Counted from the stretch's first letter, positions 25,349 through 33,798 are shown. The stretch is DNA of 64,000 nt from Pedosphaera parvula Ellin514 (GCF_000172555.1 NZ_ABOX02000008.1:1-64000), one strand, 5' to 3'. Numbers and translations: made by a program. Notes: a model not told the origin generated them from the letters alone.

Positions 25349-25522
25349 GTCCCCAGTACTGGTGACTGGTGGGGACGGGGGAATCGGGTAAGGTAATGGC
25401 GTTGACGGTGCAAAAATGCAGTTGTTTCGTGTGTGTGATTTAAGGCGTATGTCTGCGGCGCCGCACTGGAGATAAGAATTTGTTCTCATCAGGCCTGACG
25501 CAAGTCAGGCCTGTTTCTTTTT
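25349..25522 (+). ncRNA. 174-bp structured repeat, copy 1 (putative small RNA)
   Basis: First of four near-identical elements. It begins with GTCCCCAGTACTGG and GGGGAC twenty-some bases on, allowing a 6-bp outer hairpin. It has a TGCA-AAAA-TGCA mini-hairpin flanked by pairing bases, the palindrome GCGGCGCCGC, a GATAAGAA/TTCTCATC stem, and a strong terminator: AGGCCTGAC (25491-25499), loop GCAA, GTCAGGCCT (25504-25512), then a U-tract. An ORF of 19 codons (MQLFRVCDLRRMSAAPHWR) runs from 25416 to 25475. A promoter-like pair lies directly upstream. The nearest genes are a minus-strand gene ending at 24935 and a plus-strand gene at 25665. Confidence 0.65.
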
Positions 25523-25664
25523 GGTCGTGGGTTGGAAAACGGAGTTCAACCACGAATTTTCACGAATGAACACCAATAGAGGCGCGACTCAGAGCATGAT
25601 TGACCTTCTCTTTTGAGCTCGTTTTGGCTCGTCGGCACCGATTACAGCAGGTATAGATTTTCTC

Positions 25665-26504
25665 GTGGGGAACAAAGGTCGAATTCTCGTTGTCGGTTTC
25701 GTGCTCATTTTGCTTGCCCTGTTCGCCTGGCAGGTTATGCGGCCTCGTGAACCAATTTATGAGGGCAAAAGCCTGAGTGTCTGGCTCGAAGCGTATTATC
25801 CGACGACTAATCAAGTGTCGGATAGTTTCGAACAATTCAAGGCAAATGGAGCGATCAAGCATGCGGGCACCAATGCCATCCCCATCCTACTGAAAATGAT
25901 GAGGTTTAAGAACCGTCCCCTGCAGGATAATATTGCGTTTCGACTGAAAGCGCTGGGTTTATCCAGAGTGGGCTATGTTCATTCATCGGTGAAATATGTC
26001 GCGGCCGCCATGGCATTTAAATGCCTGGGTCCACAGGCCAAGGAGGCAGTTCCCGAGCTGATCAAGATCTATGACGAGAACCTGTCGGGGCTATCGCAAT
26101 CGCTGGTGGCGCAGATATTGGGTGATATCGGCCCGGCGTCCCAGGAGACTATTCCAACTTTGATTCGGATGTTGAAAAACCCGAGTGCGTCGGTGCGGAA
26201 TAGTGCGATCGTCGCGCTGGCCAGAATCCATCAGGAACCGGAAACCGTCGTCCCAGTACTCATAAAAGCCGTTGATGATCCTGATAGGATGGTCCGGCAC
26301 GCAGCCGTTGGAGCACTAGAATCCTTTGGCGGCAGGAGAGCAAAGGCAGCCATTCCAAAGCTGCTGGAATTACGAAAGAGTGACGACTCCACGTTAAGTG
26401 ATCGAGCTGAGAGGCTGCTTCGAAAAATGGATCCCGCAGCGGTCAGGGAGGCTGAAACTAAAATGGATAAATCGAATTTGAAAGCGGCTGATGTTGACCA
26501 TTGA
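25665..26504 (+). CDS. Membrane-anchored HEAT-repeat protein
   Basis: 279 residues from GTG 25665. The N-terminus has a single span (ILVVGFVLILLALFAWQVM), followed by about four HEAT-type helical pairs, for example AFKCLGPQAKEAVPELIKIY, QILGDIGPASQETIPTLIRML, ALARIHQEPETVVPVLIKAV and GALESFGGRRAKAAIPKLLEL. The repeats probably face the periplasm or the outside and mediate protein binding. It overlaps the next gene by 14 bp, which suggests translational coupling. Confidence 0.82.
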   Translation: MGNKGRILVVGFVLILLALFAWQVMRPREPIYEGKSLSVWLEAYYPTTNQVSDSFEQFKANGAIKHAGTNAIPILLKMMRFKNRPLQDNIAFRLKALGLSRVGYVHSSVKYVAAAMAFKCLGPQAKEAVPELIKIYDENLSGLSQSLVAQILGDIGPASQETIPTLIRMLKNPSASVRNSAIVALARIHQEPETVVPVLIKAVDDPDRMVRHAAVGALESFGGRRAKAAIPKLLELRKSDDSTLSDRAERLLRKMDPAAVREAETKMDKSNLKAADVDH

Positions 26505-26922
26505 ACCAGGCAATGTGGCGGACTACGGGCCGTGCGAATGTTGCGGCGGGGAGAATCGCATGGTGAGCGGATTTGTGTATCGCGATGGGGCGGCGTATGC
26601 GGGGTATCAAGTGCATTGGACCGTGGGACAGGTGGCGAAGCATGGAGCGGAGTTTTATGTGATTCTCGGCGAATGGGGTGAGGAGGTAAGCGCGGCGGGT
26701 CGTGTGGGGGTGGCAGTGCATTATTTTATTGAAGGCGGGAGTCCGGGGCTGATGTTGGTGGATGCGGATGAAACTTCGATTGCCACAAATCCGCTGGTTG
26801 GAAAAGCGTTGAAACGGGCAGAGGTAATTGGAACGCCGTTGGCGGAAATAGTGTTTGAAGTGGTGGATGCCATAGCGGCGCAGGATGAGCGGGTGGCGGA
26901 GGTGAGAAGCGCTTCCGGGTAA
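26491..26922 (+). CDS. Hypothetical Cys-cluster protein, paralogue of 34424-34855
   Basis: 143 residues, starting inside the previous gene. The N-terminus MLTIEPGN is followed by GPCECCGGENRMVSGFVYRDG, a tight group of three Cys within four residues that could bind metal. Next come AYAGYQVHWTVGQV and FYVILGEWGEE. A paralogue with the same order of motifs lies 8 kb away between two repeat copies. No known family was recognised; the protein has no signal peptide and is likely cytoplasmic. Confidence 0.75.
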   Translation: MLTIEPGNVADYGPCECCGGENRMVSGFVYRDGAAYAGYQVHWTVGQVAKHGAEFYVILGEWGEEVSAAGRVGVAVHYFIEGGSPGLMLVDADETSIATNPLVGKALKRAEVIGTPLAEIVFEVVDAIAAQDERVAEVRSASG

Positions 26923-26974
26923 GGTGCGAGGTTTCTCAAAATGGATGTGAGCCGAGGTTCCCACTTGCCAATCC

Positions 26975-26991
26975 GGTGCCAAAGTGGCACC
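26975..26991. promoter_or_regulatory. Palindromic operator candidate upstream of the DUF1778/GNAT pair
   Basis: GGTGCCA-AAG-TGGCACC is a perfect 7-bp inverted repeat centred about 17 bp before the antitoxin start codon (27000). Ribbon-helix-helix antitoxins usually bind such palindromes over their own promoter, so autoregulation is likely. Confidence 0.6.
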
Positions 26992-26999
26992 ATGTATTT

Positions 27000-27284
27000 A
27001 TGGCCAGCACGACTGATGAATCAAAAGCCAGGATTACGGCGCGGATCACTCAAGAGATGCGCGGGACCCTGGAGCAGGCGGCAGAGCTGCTGGGGGCCAC
27101 GGTGAATCAATTCGTGGTGCAGGCGGCCTATCAGGAAGCACAGCGGGTGTTGGAGCGGGAATCGGTGATTCGCCTTTCACAACAGGATGCGAAGAAGGTG
27201 TTCGAGCTGTTGGAACATCCGCCGAAACCAAACAAGCAGTTAAAGGAGGCAGTCCGCGCTTTCAAGAGGTCGGTGCGTGCTTGA
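27000..27284 (+). CDS. DUF1778 ribbon-helix-helix antitoxin (TacA-like)
   Basis: 94 residues from ATG 27000. The N-terminal half is the RHH DNA-binding part: KARITARITQEMRGTLEQAAELLGATVNQFVVQAAYQEAQRVLE. The C-terminal half (LSQQDAKKVFELLEHPPKPN) is the toxin-binding tail, with the 'F--LL--PP-PN' pattern of TacA-like antitoxins. A start at 26976 would place the operator palindrome inside the coding region, so ATG 27000 is preferred. Its 3' end overlaps the toxin gene by 8 bp. Confidence 0.9.
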   Translation: MASTTDESKARITARITQEMRGTLEQAAELLGATVNQFVVQAAYQEAQRVLERESVIRLSQQDAKKVFELLEHPPKPNKQLKEAVRAFKRSVRA

Positions 27285-27783
27285 ACTCGAAGCGCTTTCC
27301 AAGGCGCACGACCGGGAGGGCTTTGACTGTGGCAGTGAGCCTCTGAATCTTTTTCTGAAGCAGACAGCACGCCAGCATGCCGAGCGCGGCATTTCCAAAA
27401 CGTTTGTGCTGGTTGAAGAGGAGGCGATGGCACCAAAGCCCATCCTCGGTTTTTATTCGCTGAACATCTGCCAGCTGGCAGCGGAGGAATTGCCACCGGA
27501 AATAGCGAAGAAATTTCCCCGCAATGTGCCTGGACTCAAGCTGGGCCGTTTGGCAGTTTCCAGGAATTCTCACCGCCAGGGGATTGGGAGAGTTTTGCTT
27601 GTGGCGGCGATGAAGGAAGTTGTTGCGATTGCAGAAAAAGCCGGCGGCATCGGATTGTTCGTGGATGCTAAAGATGAAACAGCAAAGCGGTATTACGAAC
27701 AATTTGGGTTTGTGCCGTTGCCATCCAATGAACTGCAGCTTTTTCTGCCAATGAAGACAATTAAAGAAGTATTGAGGGAATGA
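27277..27783 (+). CDS. GNAT-family toxin (TacT-like acetyltransferase)
   Basis: 168 residues from GTG 27277 (GTG CTT GAA), overlapping the antitoxin gene. It begins LEALSKAHDREGFDCGSEPLNLFLKQTARQHAER, the typical substrate-binding N-terminus of TacT-like toxins. The acetyl-CoA loop is RNSHRQGIGRVLL, and the C-terminal YYEQFGFVPLP is also diagnostic. Such toxins acetylate aminoacyl-tRNAs and halt translation; the DUF1778 partner masks them. A complete and apparently intact module. Confidence 0.9.
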   Translation: MLELEALSKAHDREGFDCGSEPLNLFLKQTARQHAERGISKTFVLVEEEAMAPKPILGFYSLNICQLAAEELPPEIAKKFPRNVPGLKLGRLAVSRNSHRQGIGRVLLVAAMKEVVAIAEKAGGIGLFVDAKDETAKRYYEQFGFVPLPSNELQLFLPMKTIKEVLRE

Positions 27784-27881
27784 GGACCTGGTAGAATACA
27801 CGCGACCTATGAGCGTTTTTGTAAACGCAATTGACAAGGTGGTGGATTTGGCAAGAATGCGGTGGTTCAGCTTGTGAGGTT

Positions 27882-29294
27882 ATGAAATTACCAAGGAAAT
27901 CAATTCTCCTACTTTGCCTGTGCTGGTTTTTTGCACAGTGCGCGAACTGTCCTGCCCAGGAAAAGGCAAGCACGCCGAAAGTTGGGGAACTTGCACCGCC
28001 TTTGATCCTGAGGAGTCTATTGCAAGGGCCGGCCACGAATGAGGTGAACTGGGAAAAACTGCGGGGGCGGGTGGTGGTCGTGGAATTTTGGGGAACGAGA
28101 TGCGCTCCTTGCATCGAAGCCATTCCGCACCTGAATGAACTGGTGGCGCAATTCAGCCAGAAACCGGTGGTCTTTATTTCCATCTCGGAGGAGAACGGGG
28201 AGTATATAAAACAATTTTTGCACAAGACTTCCATGGCGGGATGGATTGCTGAAGATGGTCCCCTGTCTCCAACGACCAAAGGATTTGGCATCACGGGCAT
28301 TCCGACGACGTTCATTGTTGATGCCAAGGGAAAAATCGCGGCCGTTACGCATCCATCCAAACTCAAAGCGGAACATTTGGAGGAGGTGTTGGCAGGGAAA
28401 CCATGCTCTCTGCCTCAGCCGGTTGATGAGCCCGATGAACCAGCAGCCGTTAAGTCCAAACCCAAGCCGGATTTGGAACCGAGCGTGAAGGTTGTTGAAG
28501 CTTCCATCACGGGACCATTCCCGATGCCCGGAGGGGCTTTTAATTTTTGTCGTTGGGACAAAACCCACTCTGTTTTCAAAGCCGAGAAAGCGTATTTACG
28601 CCAGGCTTTGGCAGTTTATTACGATATTGATCCCAAACTGGTTTTGGAAAAGACCAAGCTTCCCGAAGAATTGTATGACATTAGCGTAGCTGCACCACCC
28701 GGTCACATGTCCGAGGCCACGGCTGAACTGGCAAAAGCGCTCAGGACAACGTTTGGGATCACCGCGCAAACGAACACGCAAGCGCAGGAAGTGTATGTGA
28801 TGAAGATGGTCTCCACCAATGCACCTGGGCTCAGACCAACCAATAAGCCGGGTGGAGGAGGCCAGGAGCCCGGGGGGTTCAAGTTTGGCGGCCTTTACAT
28901 GAAAACGGTTTGCCGTCATCTCACTCTGGCCCTGAACAAACAGGTCATTGATGAGACATCCATGATAAATCGTGTGAGCGTGCAGATCAAATGGGAGCTC
29001 TCAGAGGCGGAGAAATTGGACTTTCGATTGGATAGGCGGATTGGGATGCTTATGGATAAGAATCCAAAATCGATAATCAATGACACACTGCCCGCCGAGC
29101 TTAAGAAGGTGATCAGTCCCGAGGATCTAAAACTGTTAAAGGCGGAATTGATGAAGCCGGAGGACGAACGGTTTCAGCCTGATCCTGACAAGGTGATCCA
29201 AGCTGCCCGCGAACAATTGGGATTGGAACTGAAAACGGATGTGCGTGCGATGCCAACGCTGGAGATTCGCAAGGCGGAAGCGCGGGTTGAGTAG
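27882..29294 (+). CDS. TlpA-like thioredoxin fused to a TIGR03435-type domain
   Basis: 470 residues from ATG 27882. A signal peptide ends around CANCPAQ. A thioredoxin/TlpA domain follows with the active site GTRCAPCIEAIP (CxPC type), and the cis-Pro segment GIPTTFIVD. After a Pro/Lys linker (about residues 180-205) a second domain of about 250 residues contains YLRQALAVYYDI, FGGLYMKTVCRHLTLALNKQVIDETSMINRV and an end of the TIGR03435 pattern. This 'soil-associated' domain is common in Acidobacteria and some Verrucomicrobia but of unknown function. It acts outside the cytoplasm. Repeat copy 2 starts 10 bp after the stop. Confidence 0.85.
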   Translation: MKLPRKSILLLCLCWFFAQCANCPAQEKASTPKVGELAPPLILRSLLQGPATNEVNWEKLRGRVVVVEFWGTRCAPCIEAIPHLNELVAQFSQKPVVFISISEENGEYIKQFLHKTSMAGWIAEDGPLSPTTKGFGITGIPTTFIVDAKGKIAAVTHPSKLKAEHLEEVLAGKPCSLPQPVDEPDEPAAVKSKPKPDLEPSVKVVEASITGPFPMPGGAFNFCRWDKTHSVFKAEKAYLRQALAVYYDIDPKLVLEKTKLPEELYDISVAAPPGHMSEATAELAKALRTTFGITAQTNTQAQEVYVMKMVSTNAPGLRPTNKPGGGGQEPGGFKFGGLYMKTVCRHLTLALNKQVIDETSMINRVSVQIKWELSEAEKLDFRLDRRIGMLMDKNPKSIINDTLPAELKKVISPEDLKLLKAELMKPEDERFQPDPDKVIQAAREQLGLELKTDVRAMPTLEIRKAEARVE

Positions 29295-29304
29295 GGCAAG
29301 TGGT

Positions 29305-29479
29305 GTCACCAGTACTGGTGACTGGTGGGGACAGCGGGATCGGGTAAGGTAATAGCGTTGACAGTGCATAAATGCAGTTGTTTCGTGTGTGTGATTTAAG
29401 GCGTATGTCTGCGGCGCCGCACTGGAAATAAGAATTTGTTCTCATCAGGCCGGATTAAAATCCGGCCTGTTTCTTTTTT
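29305..29479 (+). ncRNA. 175-bp structured repeat, copy 2, with compensatory stem changes
   Basis: Starts 10 bp after the TlpA gene stop and lies about 90 bp before the sigma-factor gene. Here the first hairpin region reads as a perfect 18-bp palindrome (GTCACCAGTACTGGTGAC). The terminator stem is AGGCCGGAT (29447-29455), loop TAAA, ATCCGGCCT (29460-29468), so two base pairs changed on both sides relative to copies 1, 3 and 4. The 19-codon ORF is at 29372-29431 and ends with PHWK. It lacks the upstream promoter-like boxes, and it may be transcribed with the gene before it, acting as its 3' end and terminator. Confidence 0.65.
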
Positions 29480-29569
29480 GTCCAGGGCAGGTGTGCGAAA
29501 TCGATTTTGATGGCGCAAGCCGGGGAAAATAAATGTCCAATTTTCATTGGGTGTGAAGATAATAGGTAA

Positions 29570-31024
29570 ATGCCCGACGTGGACGACATTGCCCTGCTGC
29601 GCAAATATGCTGATTGCAATTCCGAATCAGCCTTCGCGGAAATCGTTCATCGGCACATCAATCTTGTGTATTCCGTAGCCCTCCGATACGTCGACAACTC
29701 ACCGGACGCGCAAGACGTGGCGCAGGCGGTCTTCATCATTCTGGCTCAAAAAGCCGCAAGCCTGAGCCAAAGAACCATCCTCACCGGCTGGCTGTATGAG
29801 ACCACACGGTTCACGGCCATGAATTTTCTGACCAGCAAAACCCGCCGCCAGGCCCGCGAACAAAAAGCCTATATGGAATCCACCTTGAACGATTCTAATT
29901 CCGAAAATGTCTGGCGTCAGCTTGAACCGCTTTTAGAGGAAGCCATGATCCGACTGAGCGAAAAGGAACGCACGTTGGTGGCATTGCGCTTTTTTGAAAA
30001 TAAAAGCGCAGCGGAAACAGCGGCCGTGCTTGGCATCCAGGAATGGGCTGCTCACAAACGCGCGGCGCGGGCGATGGAAAAGCTGCGGAAATTTTTTATC
30101 AAACGCGGAATTGCTTCAACGACTGCGACTCTTGCCCTGGCGATTTCCGCGAATTCCGTTCATGCTGCGCCAGCTGTGCTGGCAAAGGCCACGACGGCCA
30201 GCGCATTTGCCAAGGGGGCGATGGCTTCACCTTCAACCCTATCCCTCGTCAAAGGAGCATTGAAAATTATGGCATGGTCAAAAGCAAAAACAACGATCGT
30301 TGTCGGCTTGAGCGTGCTGCTCGCAGTTGGAACCGCGACCATCACCGTCAAAAAAATAGCGGCACATCGACATGAAGTATGGCAGGAAAAATTTGACCTG
30401 TCGGTTCTCGACAAAGTGCCGGCGCAGGCCAACATTCTTGCGTCGCTACCGATCACGATTCAATCCGACCTGCACGTCACCGGAATGCGCAATGAAATGG
30501 CATTGGGACTTGGCGAAAGTATTCCAGATTTATTGACTGTTGCGTATGGTGTCGGACCGGCTCAACTGATTCTGACTGTTCCTGTGCCCGACGGAAAATA
30601 TGATTTCATCGCGAATTTAACCACAGGCGTCGAAGCCAATCAGGAAGCCTTGCGGCAGGAAATCAAAAAGAAATTCGGGCTGATTGGGAGGCGTGAAACT
30701 ATTGAGACGAATGTTCTTTTTCTCACAGTTCAATCGCGCAACGCAGCCGGATTGAAACCGGCTGCTGGTCAATCCACCGGTTCGCAGGGGAATGATTATT
30801 ATTCCGCGCACAACCAATCCATTCCATGTCTTGTTGGTTATCTTGAACGTTCTTCAGGAGTGGCGGTGATTGACCAGACCGGGCTGACTAATAATTTTGA
30901 TATTGATTTCAAATGGGATTCAACTTTTGAAGGATTGAAACAGGTGTTGCTGGACAAACTTGGACTCAAACTAACATTGGGCCGCCAATCCATGGAATTT
31001 GTCGTTGTGGAAAAAGCAAACTGA
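29570..31024 (+). CDS. ECF sigma factor fused to membrane span and extracytoplasmic TIGR03435 domain
   Basis: 484 residues. Residues about 1-185 are an ECF-type sigma factor: region 2 (ESAFAEIVHRHINLVYSVALRYVDNSPDAQDVAQAVFIIL) and region 4 (LSEKERTLVALRFFENKSAAETAAVLGIQEWAAHKRAARAMEKLR). A low-complexity Ala/Ser linker leads to one span (TTIVVGLSVLLAVGTATITV, about residues 240-262). The rest lies outside and ends with IDQTGLTNNFDIDFKWDSTF...KLGLKLTLGRQSMEFVVVEKA, the TIGR03435 C-terminal signature. The architecture suggests signal sensing built into the sigma factor without a separate anti-sigma. The pseudopilin gene follows after 4 bp. Confidence 0.88.
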   Translation: MPDVDDIALLRKYADCNSESAFAEIVHRHINLVYSVALRYVDNSPDAQDVAQAVFIILAQKAASLSQRTILTGWLYETTRFTAMNFLTSKTRRQAREQKAYMESTLNDSNSENVWRQLEPLLEEAMIRLSEKERTLVALRFFENKSAAETAAVLGIQEWAAHKRAARAMEKLRKFFIKRGIASTTATLALAISANSVHAAPAVLAKATTASAFAKGAMASPSTLSLVKGALKIMAWSKAKTTIVVGLSVLLAVGTATITVKKIAAHRHEVWQEKFDLSVLDKVPAQANILASLPITIQSDLHVTGMRNEMALGLGESIPDLLTVAYGVGPAQLILTVPVPDGKYDFIANLTTGVEANQEALRQEIKKKFGLIGRRETIETNVLFLTVQSRNAAGLKPAAGQSTGSQGNDYYSAHNQSIPCLVGYLERSSGVAVIDQTGLTNNFDIDFKWDSTFEGLKQVLLDKLGLKLTLGRQSMEFVVVEKAN

Positions 31025-31028
31025 CATC

Positions 31029-31808
31029 ATGAATGGCGCCGCCGGAAACAAACGCAGATACGCGTTCACGCTGATTGAACTGCTGGTAGTCATCGCTACT
31101 ATTGCAATTCTCGCCGCTTCGTTGCTTCCAGCAATCAGTGAAACAAAAGCAAAGGGGAAGCGAACGGCCTGCCTGAATAATTTACGACAAGTTAATTTGG
31201 GTTTGCGTATGTATTGCGACGATTCCAATGACACTTTTCCAACGACGGGCGGTGCAAGTTTTGGAACTCAGGCATGGAGTGCCTATCGGGAACGGATGAG
31301 AAATTATGTCGGCGTCAATGGCGAATCGTCCTCTAAAGACCGGTTGTTTGCCTGTCCCGCCGACACATATTATGTCAATCTGGTCAGACGCAGCAATACG
31401 CCAGGCAGGGGTCTTGCGTACGTGCGCGCGCCTCTTTACGAGCAAACGAATTTTGATTATTCGAGCTACGCCTTTAATGGCGGGGCGAAAACATTTATTG
31501 GCGTAAACACCCCCGGCATTGGTGGTCGAAAAATCAGTTCGATAAAAGACCCGGCTAAAACTGTTCTTGTTGCGGAAGTCCCTGCTTTCTTCCCCTATTC
31601 CTGGCATCGGTCTTCAACTCCCGGCGGCGTGACGCTTCCCGGAGGTGTGGTTTTGTTCAATGACGCCAGAAACATGGTCAGTTTTGTGGATGGCCACGTC
31701 AATTACACCAAAATCTTTTGGAACAGCAACTTGATTGGCGGCTTTAACACTCTGGCACTGCAATATGATCCACCTGCTGGATACGACTACAAATGGAGCG
31801 GAGATTGA
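31029..31808 (+). CDS. Prepilin-type protein (type II secretion/DUF1559-like)
   Basis: 259 residues from ATG 31029. The N-terminal leader ends with the prepilin cleavage and methylation motif (YAFTLIELLVVIATIAILAASLLPAI), followed by the C-terminal domain typical of Verrucomicrobia and Planctomycetes pseudopilins (ACLNNLRQVNLGLRMYCDDSND, and FVDGHVNYTKI near the end). Such proteins are very numerous in this phylum and may form surface fibres. It is 4 bp after the fused sigma factor and is likely its co-transcribed target or partner. Confidence 0.9.
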   Translation: MNGAAGNKRRYAFTLIELLVVIATIAILAASLLPAISETKAKGKRTACLNNLRQVNLGLRMYCDDSNDTFPTTGGASFGTQAWSAYRERMRNYVGVNGESSSKDRLFACPADTYYVNLVRRSNTPGRGLAYVRAPLYEQTNFDYSSYAFNGGAKTFIGVNTPGIGGRKISSIKDPAKTVLVAEVPAFFPYSWHRSSTPGGVTLPGGVVLFNDARNMVSFVDGHVNYTKIFWNSNLIGGFNTLALQYDPPAGYDYKWSGD

Positions 31809-31898
31809 ATTCGGAACGCCAATGCATTGCAGCCGGCCTGTCCTTATCTTTCAGATAGTGCCCGCGGCCTCCGCCCTGCCTCAACCAAAAGCCCTCCT

Positions 31899-33032
31899 TT
31901 ATTGCTCGGCTCGCCTCTCGGCCGCCAGGATTCGCACCGGTTCATAAGGATCCTCTTTGGCTCTATTGAGGATCTCACGCGTCTTGGCTGTTTCCCGGAT
32001 CATTTCTTCCTTCATCAACCCATCTGCGCGCCAATTGTCGCTGGCTTCGGAAGGGTTTTCCGCATGCACAGCGGCGGCGAAGTCGCGGCAGTCCTGATCG
32101 GTCAGGTTTCCCACAATGAGTTTCACCCGGTTGGGCAGGCTTAAGACATGGTAACCCTCTTCCGAACGAACCAACACGGGACCGACAAAACGCAGATTGG
32201 ATGGCGGCTGTTGCTTCGCACTTTCCTGCAACTGTGCCACACATTTCTCGCAAAGCTGTCTTTGCTTGATGGGATCCTGGCCCAGTAGGAGGCTAGGGAG
32301 ATTCACGTTTATCGATGCGTTCATTAAGCAGTTCTTGCTGAGGCAATGATGATTGGCAGCGTCTGTCGGTCTCGATGCCAGGCCAAGCAGGTGCCCTGCT
32401 TCGTGCAGAGCCCTTTCGTTTGGCATGACTCCGTACCAATAATGAGTGTTTATGAAAGCCATGGCCGGGTATGGCACCGAATCAACATGGGGTTTCCGCT
32501 CCCGTGGACGGGGATGCGGCAGCGGGTTGGGGTCCGGATGACGGCCCGTTTCGATAATGCGCTTGTCGATGATGTCGTCGTTGTAAAAGAGTACGTACAT
32601 ATAGGCCGGCGGTGCTGAAGTGCTGTTGTCCGGCGGGCCATTAATAAATTTGCGGGCAAGCGCTCCCGGTAAAACCTCCCTCGCGGATTCTATGGGGATT
32701 ACATCGCTGCGCACAATCTCTATGCCTTCGGATTTGTGACAATAGGTCGTGAGAAAATCCCGGAGTTTTTGCAGGGTAGCATCGGACGGCTCGCAGCCTT
32801 TCACGGCATCGACTTCCACGTAGAGTCGGGGATGCGGTGAGGCAAGGAGATATAAATCGTAAGGCTTCCAGAAGGAGGTTGGGTCGGTGGTGGTGGTTTG
32901 AGAAGAGGTTGTCTTGGGCGAGGCACAGCCTGACAGGAGCAGGCAGGAGACGATTAGAACCGCGCTGGCAAAAAAGCGTGATGATATGGATATGCACATC
33001 CAGTGAGCGCGTTTTGAGAAAGTTGGATTCAT
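31899..33032 (-). CDS. Zinc-metalloprotease-like lipoprotein
   Basis: About 377 residues from ATG 33032 (alternative ATG 32999). A lipoprotein leader is visible: ASAVLIVSCLLLSGC. The central motif is NERALHEAGHLLGLASRP, an HExxH with nearby conserved Gly, followed by NHHCLSKNCLMNASINV, where Met could provide a metzincin-like Met-turn. The region before it includes an Asp/His/Pro-rich loop (GRHPDPNPLPHPRPRERKPH). A later domain of unknown type ends in a charged helix. It is divergent from the gene at 33235. The third zinc ligand is not certain. Confidence 0.68.
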   Translation of the reverse strand: MNPTFSKRAHWMCISISSRFFASAVLIVSCLLLSGCASPKTTSSQTTTTDPTSFWKPYDLYLLASPHPRLYVEVDAVKGCEPSDATLQKLRDFLTTYCHKSEGIEIVRSDVIPIESAREVLPGALARKFINGPPDNSTSAPPAYMYVLFYNDDIIDKRIIETGRHPDPNPLPHPRPRERKPHVDSVPYPAMAFINTHYWYGVMPNERALHEAGHLLGLASRPTDAANHHCLSKNCLMNASINVNLPSLLLGQDPIKQRQLCEKCVAQLQESAKQQPPSNLRFVGPVLVRSEEGYHVLSLPNRVKLIVGNLTDQDCRDFAAAVHAENPSEASDNWRADGLMKEEMIRETAKTREILNRAKEDPYEPVRILAAERRAEQ

Positions 33033-33234
33033 TGGTAATCTGCGTCCCCTTCTGATGAGAAGTGAAACCCGCCGGTATATTAGGACCAGACGCGAAAATG
33101 AACAGGACAAAGCTCGAACCGCGCTCCGGTGCCTCAATGCTAATGAGAAAGGCGTTCATTTAGATGCGTTAGTCGTAAGGGAATGAGGAAGCGGGCTTGA
33201 GAATGTGCGCGGGAGTGATTAGAGTGACGTCGCC

Positions 33235-33798
33235 ATGGGCAATTTTTATACGAATTATACTTTAAAGGGGCCGAGCCAGCAGGAGGTTGCTGATTTCTTA
33301 AAAGGTCGCAGAGCGATTGTCACTCCAAACGAGGAGGATTGCGTGGTGGTTTTTGACGAGCAATCGGATGAACAGGATCAGGAACAAATCACCGAGCTGG
33401 GGACGAAGTTATCCGCGGAGTTTCGGTGTCCGGTGCTGGCGGTGTTGAATCATGATGATGATATTTTTTGGTATCAACTTTATGAAAAGGGCAAGGTGAC
33501 GGATGAGTATGATTCCTCTCCGAGCTACTTTGATTCGGATGCAGAGAGCATCACTCCACCTACGGGCGGGGATGCGCAAAGACTTTGTGCCGCTTTCGGC
33601 GGTGGCGATGAGGAGGAGGTCGAAAGCATTTTGCGGAAGGAGGCCGGGGAGGGTTATACGTTCGCGGTGGAACGGCATGCGGATCTGGTGGGTGTTCTCG
33701 GAATTCCGGATTTTGGGGTCGGATTCAGTTATGAGGCCTTTGAGGCGGGGGAATGTCCGGAAGGGATCAATCCGAAGGAGTTAATCAGGACGAAGTAA
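33235..33798 (+). CDS. Hypothetical acidic protein
   Basis: 187 residues, strongly acidic, without signal peptide or spans. Opening MGNFYTNYTLKGPSQQEVADFLKGRRAIV and the middle VLAVLNHDDDIFWYQLYEKG suggest a compact alpha/beta domain; the second half contains AFGGGDEEEVESILRKE. I do not recognise the family. Small acidic proteins of this size are sometimes immunity proteins, but no toxin is adjacent. Confidence 0.65.
   Translation: MGNFYTNYTLKGPSQQEVADFLKGRRAIVTPNEEDCVVVFDEQSDEQDQEQITELGTKLSAEFRCPVLAVLNHDDDIFWYQLYEKGKVTDEYDSSPSYFDSDAESITPPTGGDAQRLCAAFGGGDEEEVESILRKEAGEGYTFAVERHADLVGVLGIPDFGVGFSYEAFEAGECPEGINPKELIRTK

Noticed and set aside
25301-25489. Minus-strand frame in each repeat copy starting MRTNSYLQCGAADIRLK
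   Set aside because: It exists in all four copies only because the copies are nearly identical. The few differences change the protein (S/L and P/L), no ribosome-binding site is seen, the frame runs through the terminator-side sequence, and the RNA-stem changes are compensatory, which fits an RNA on the plus strand.
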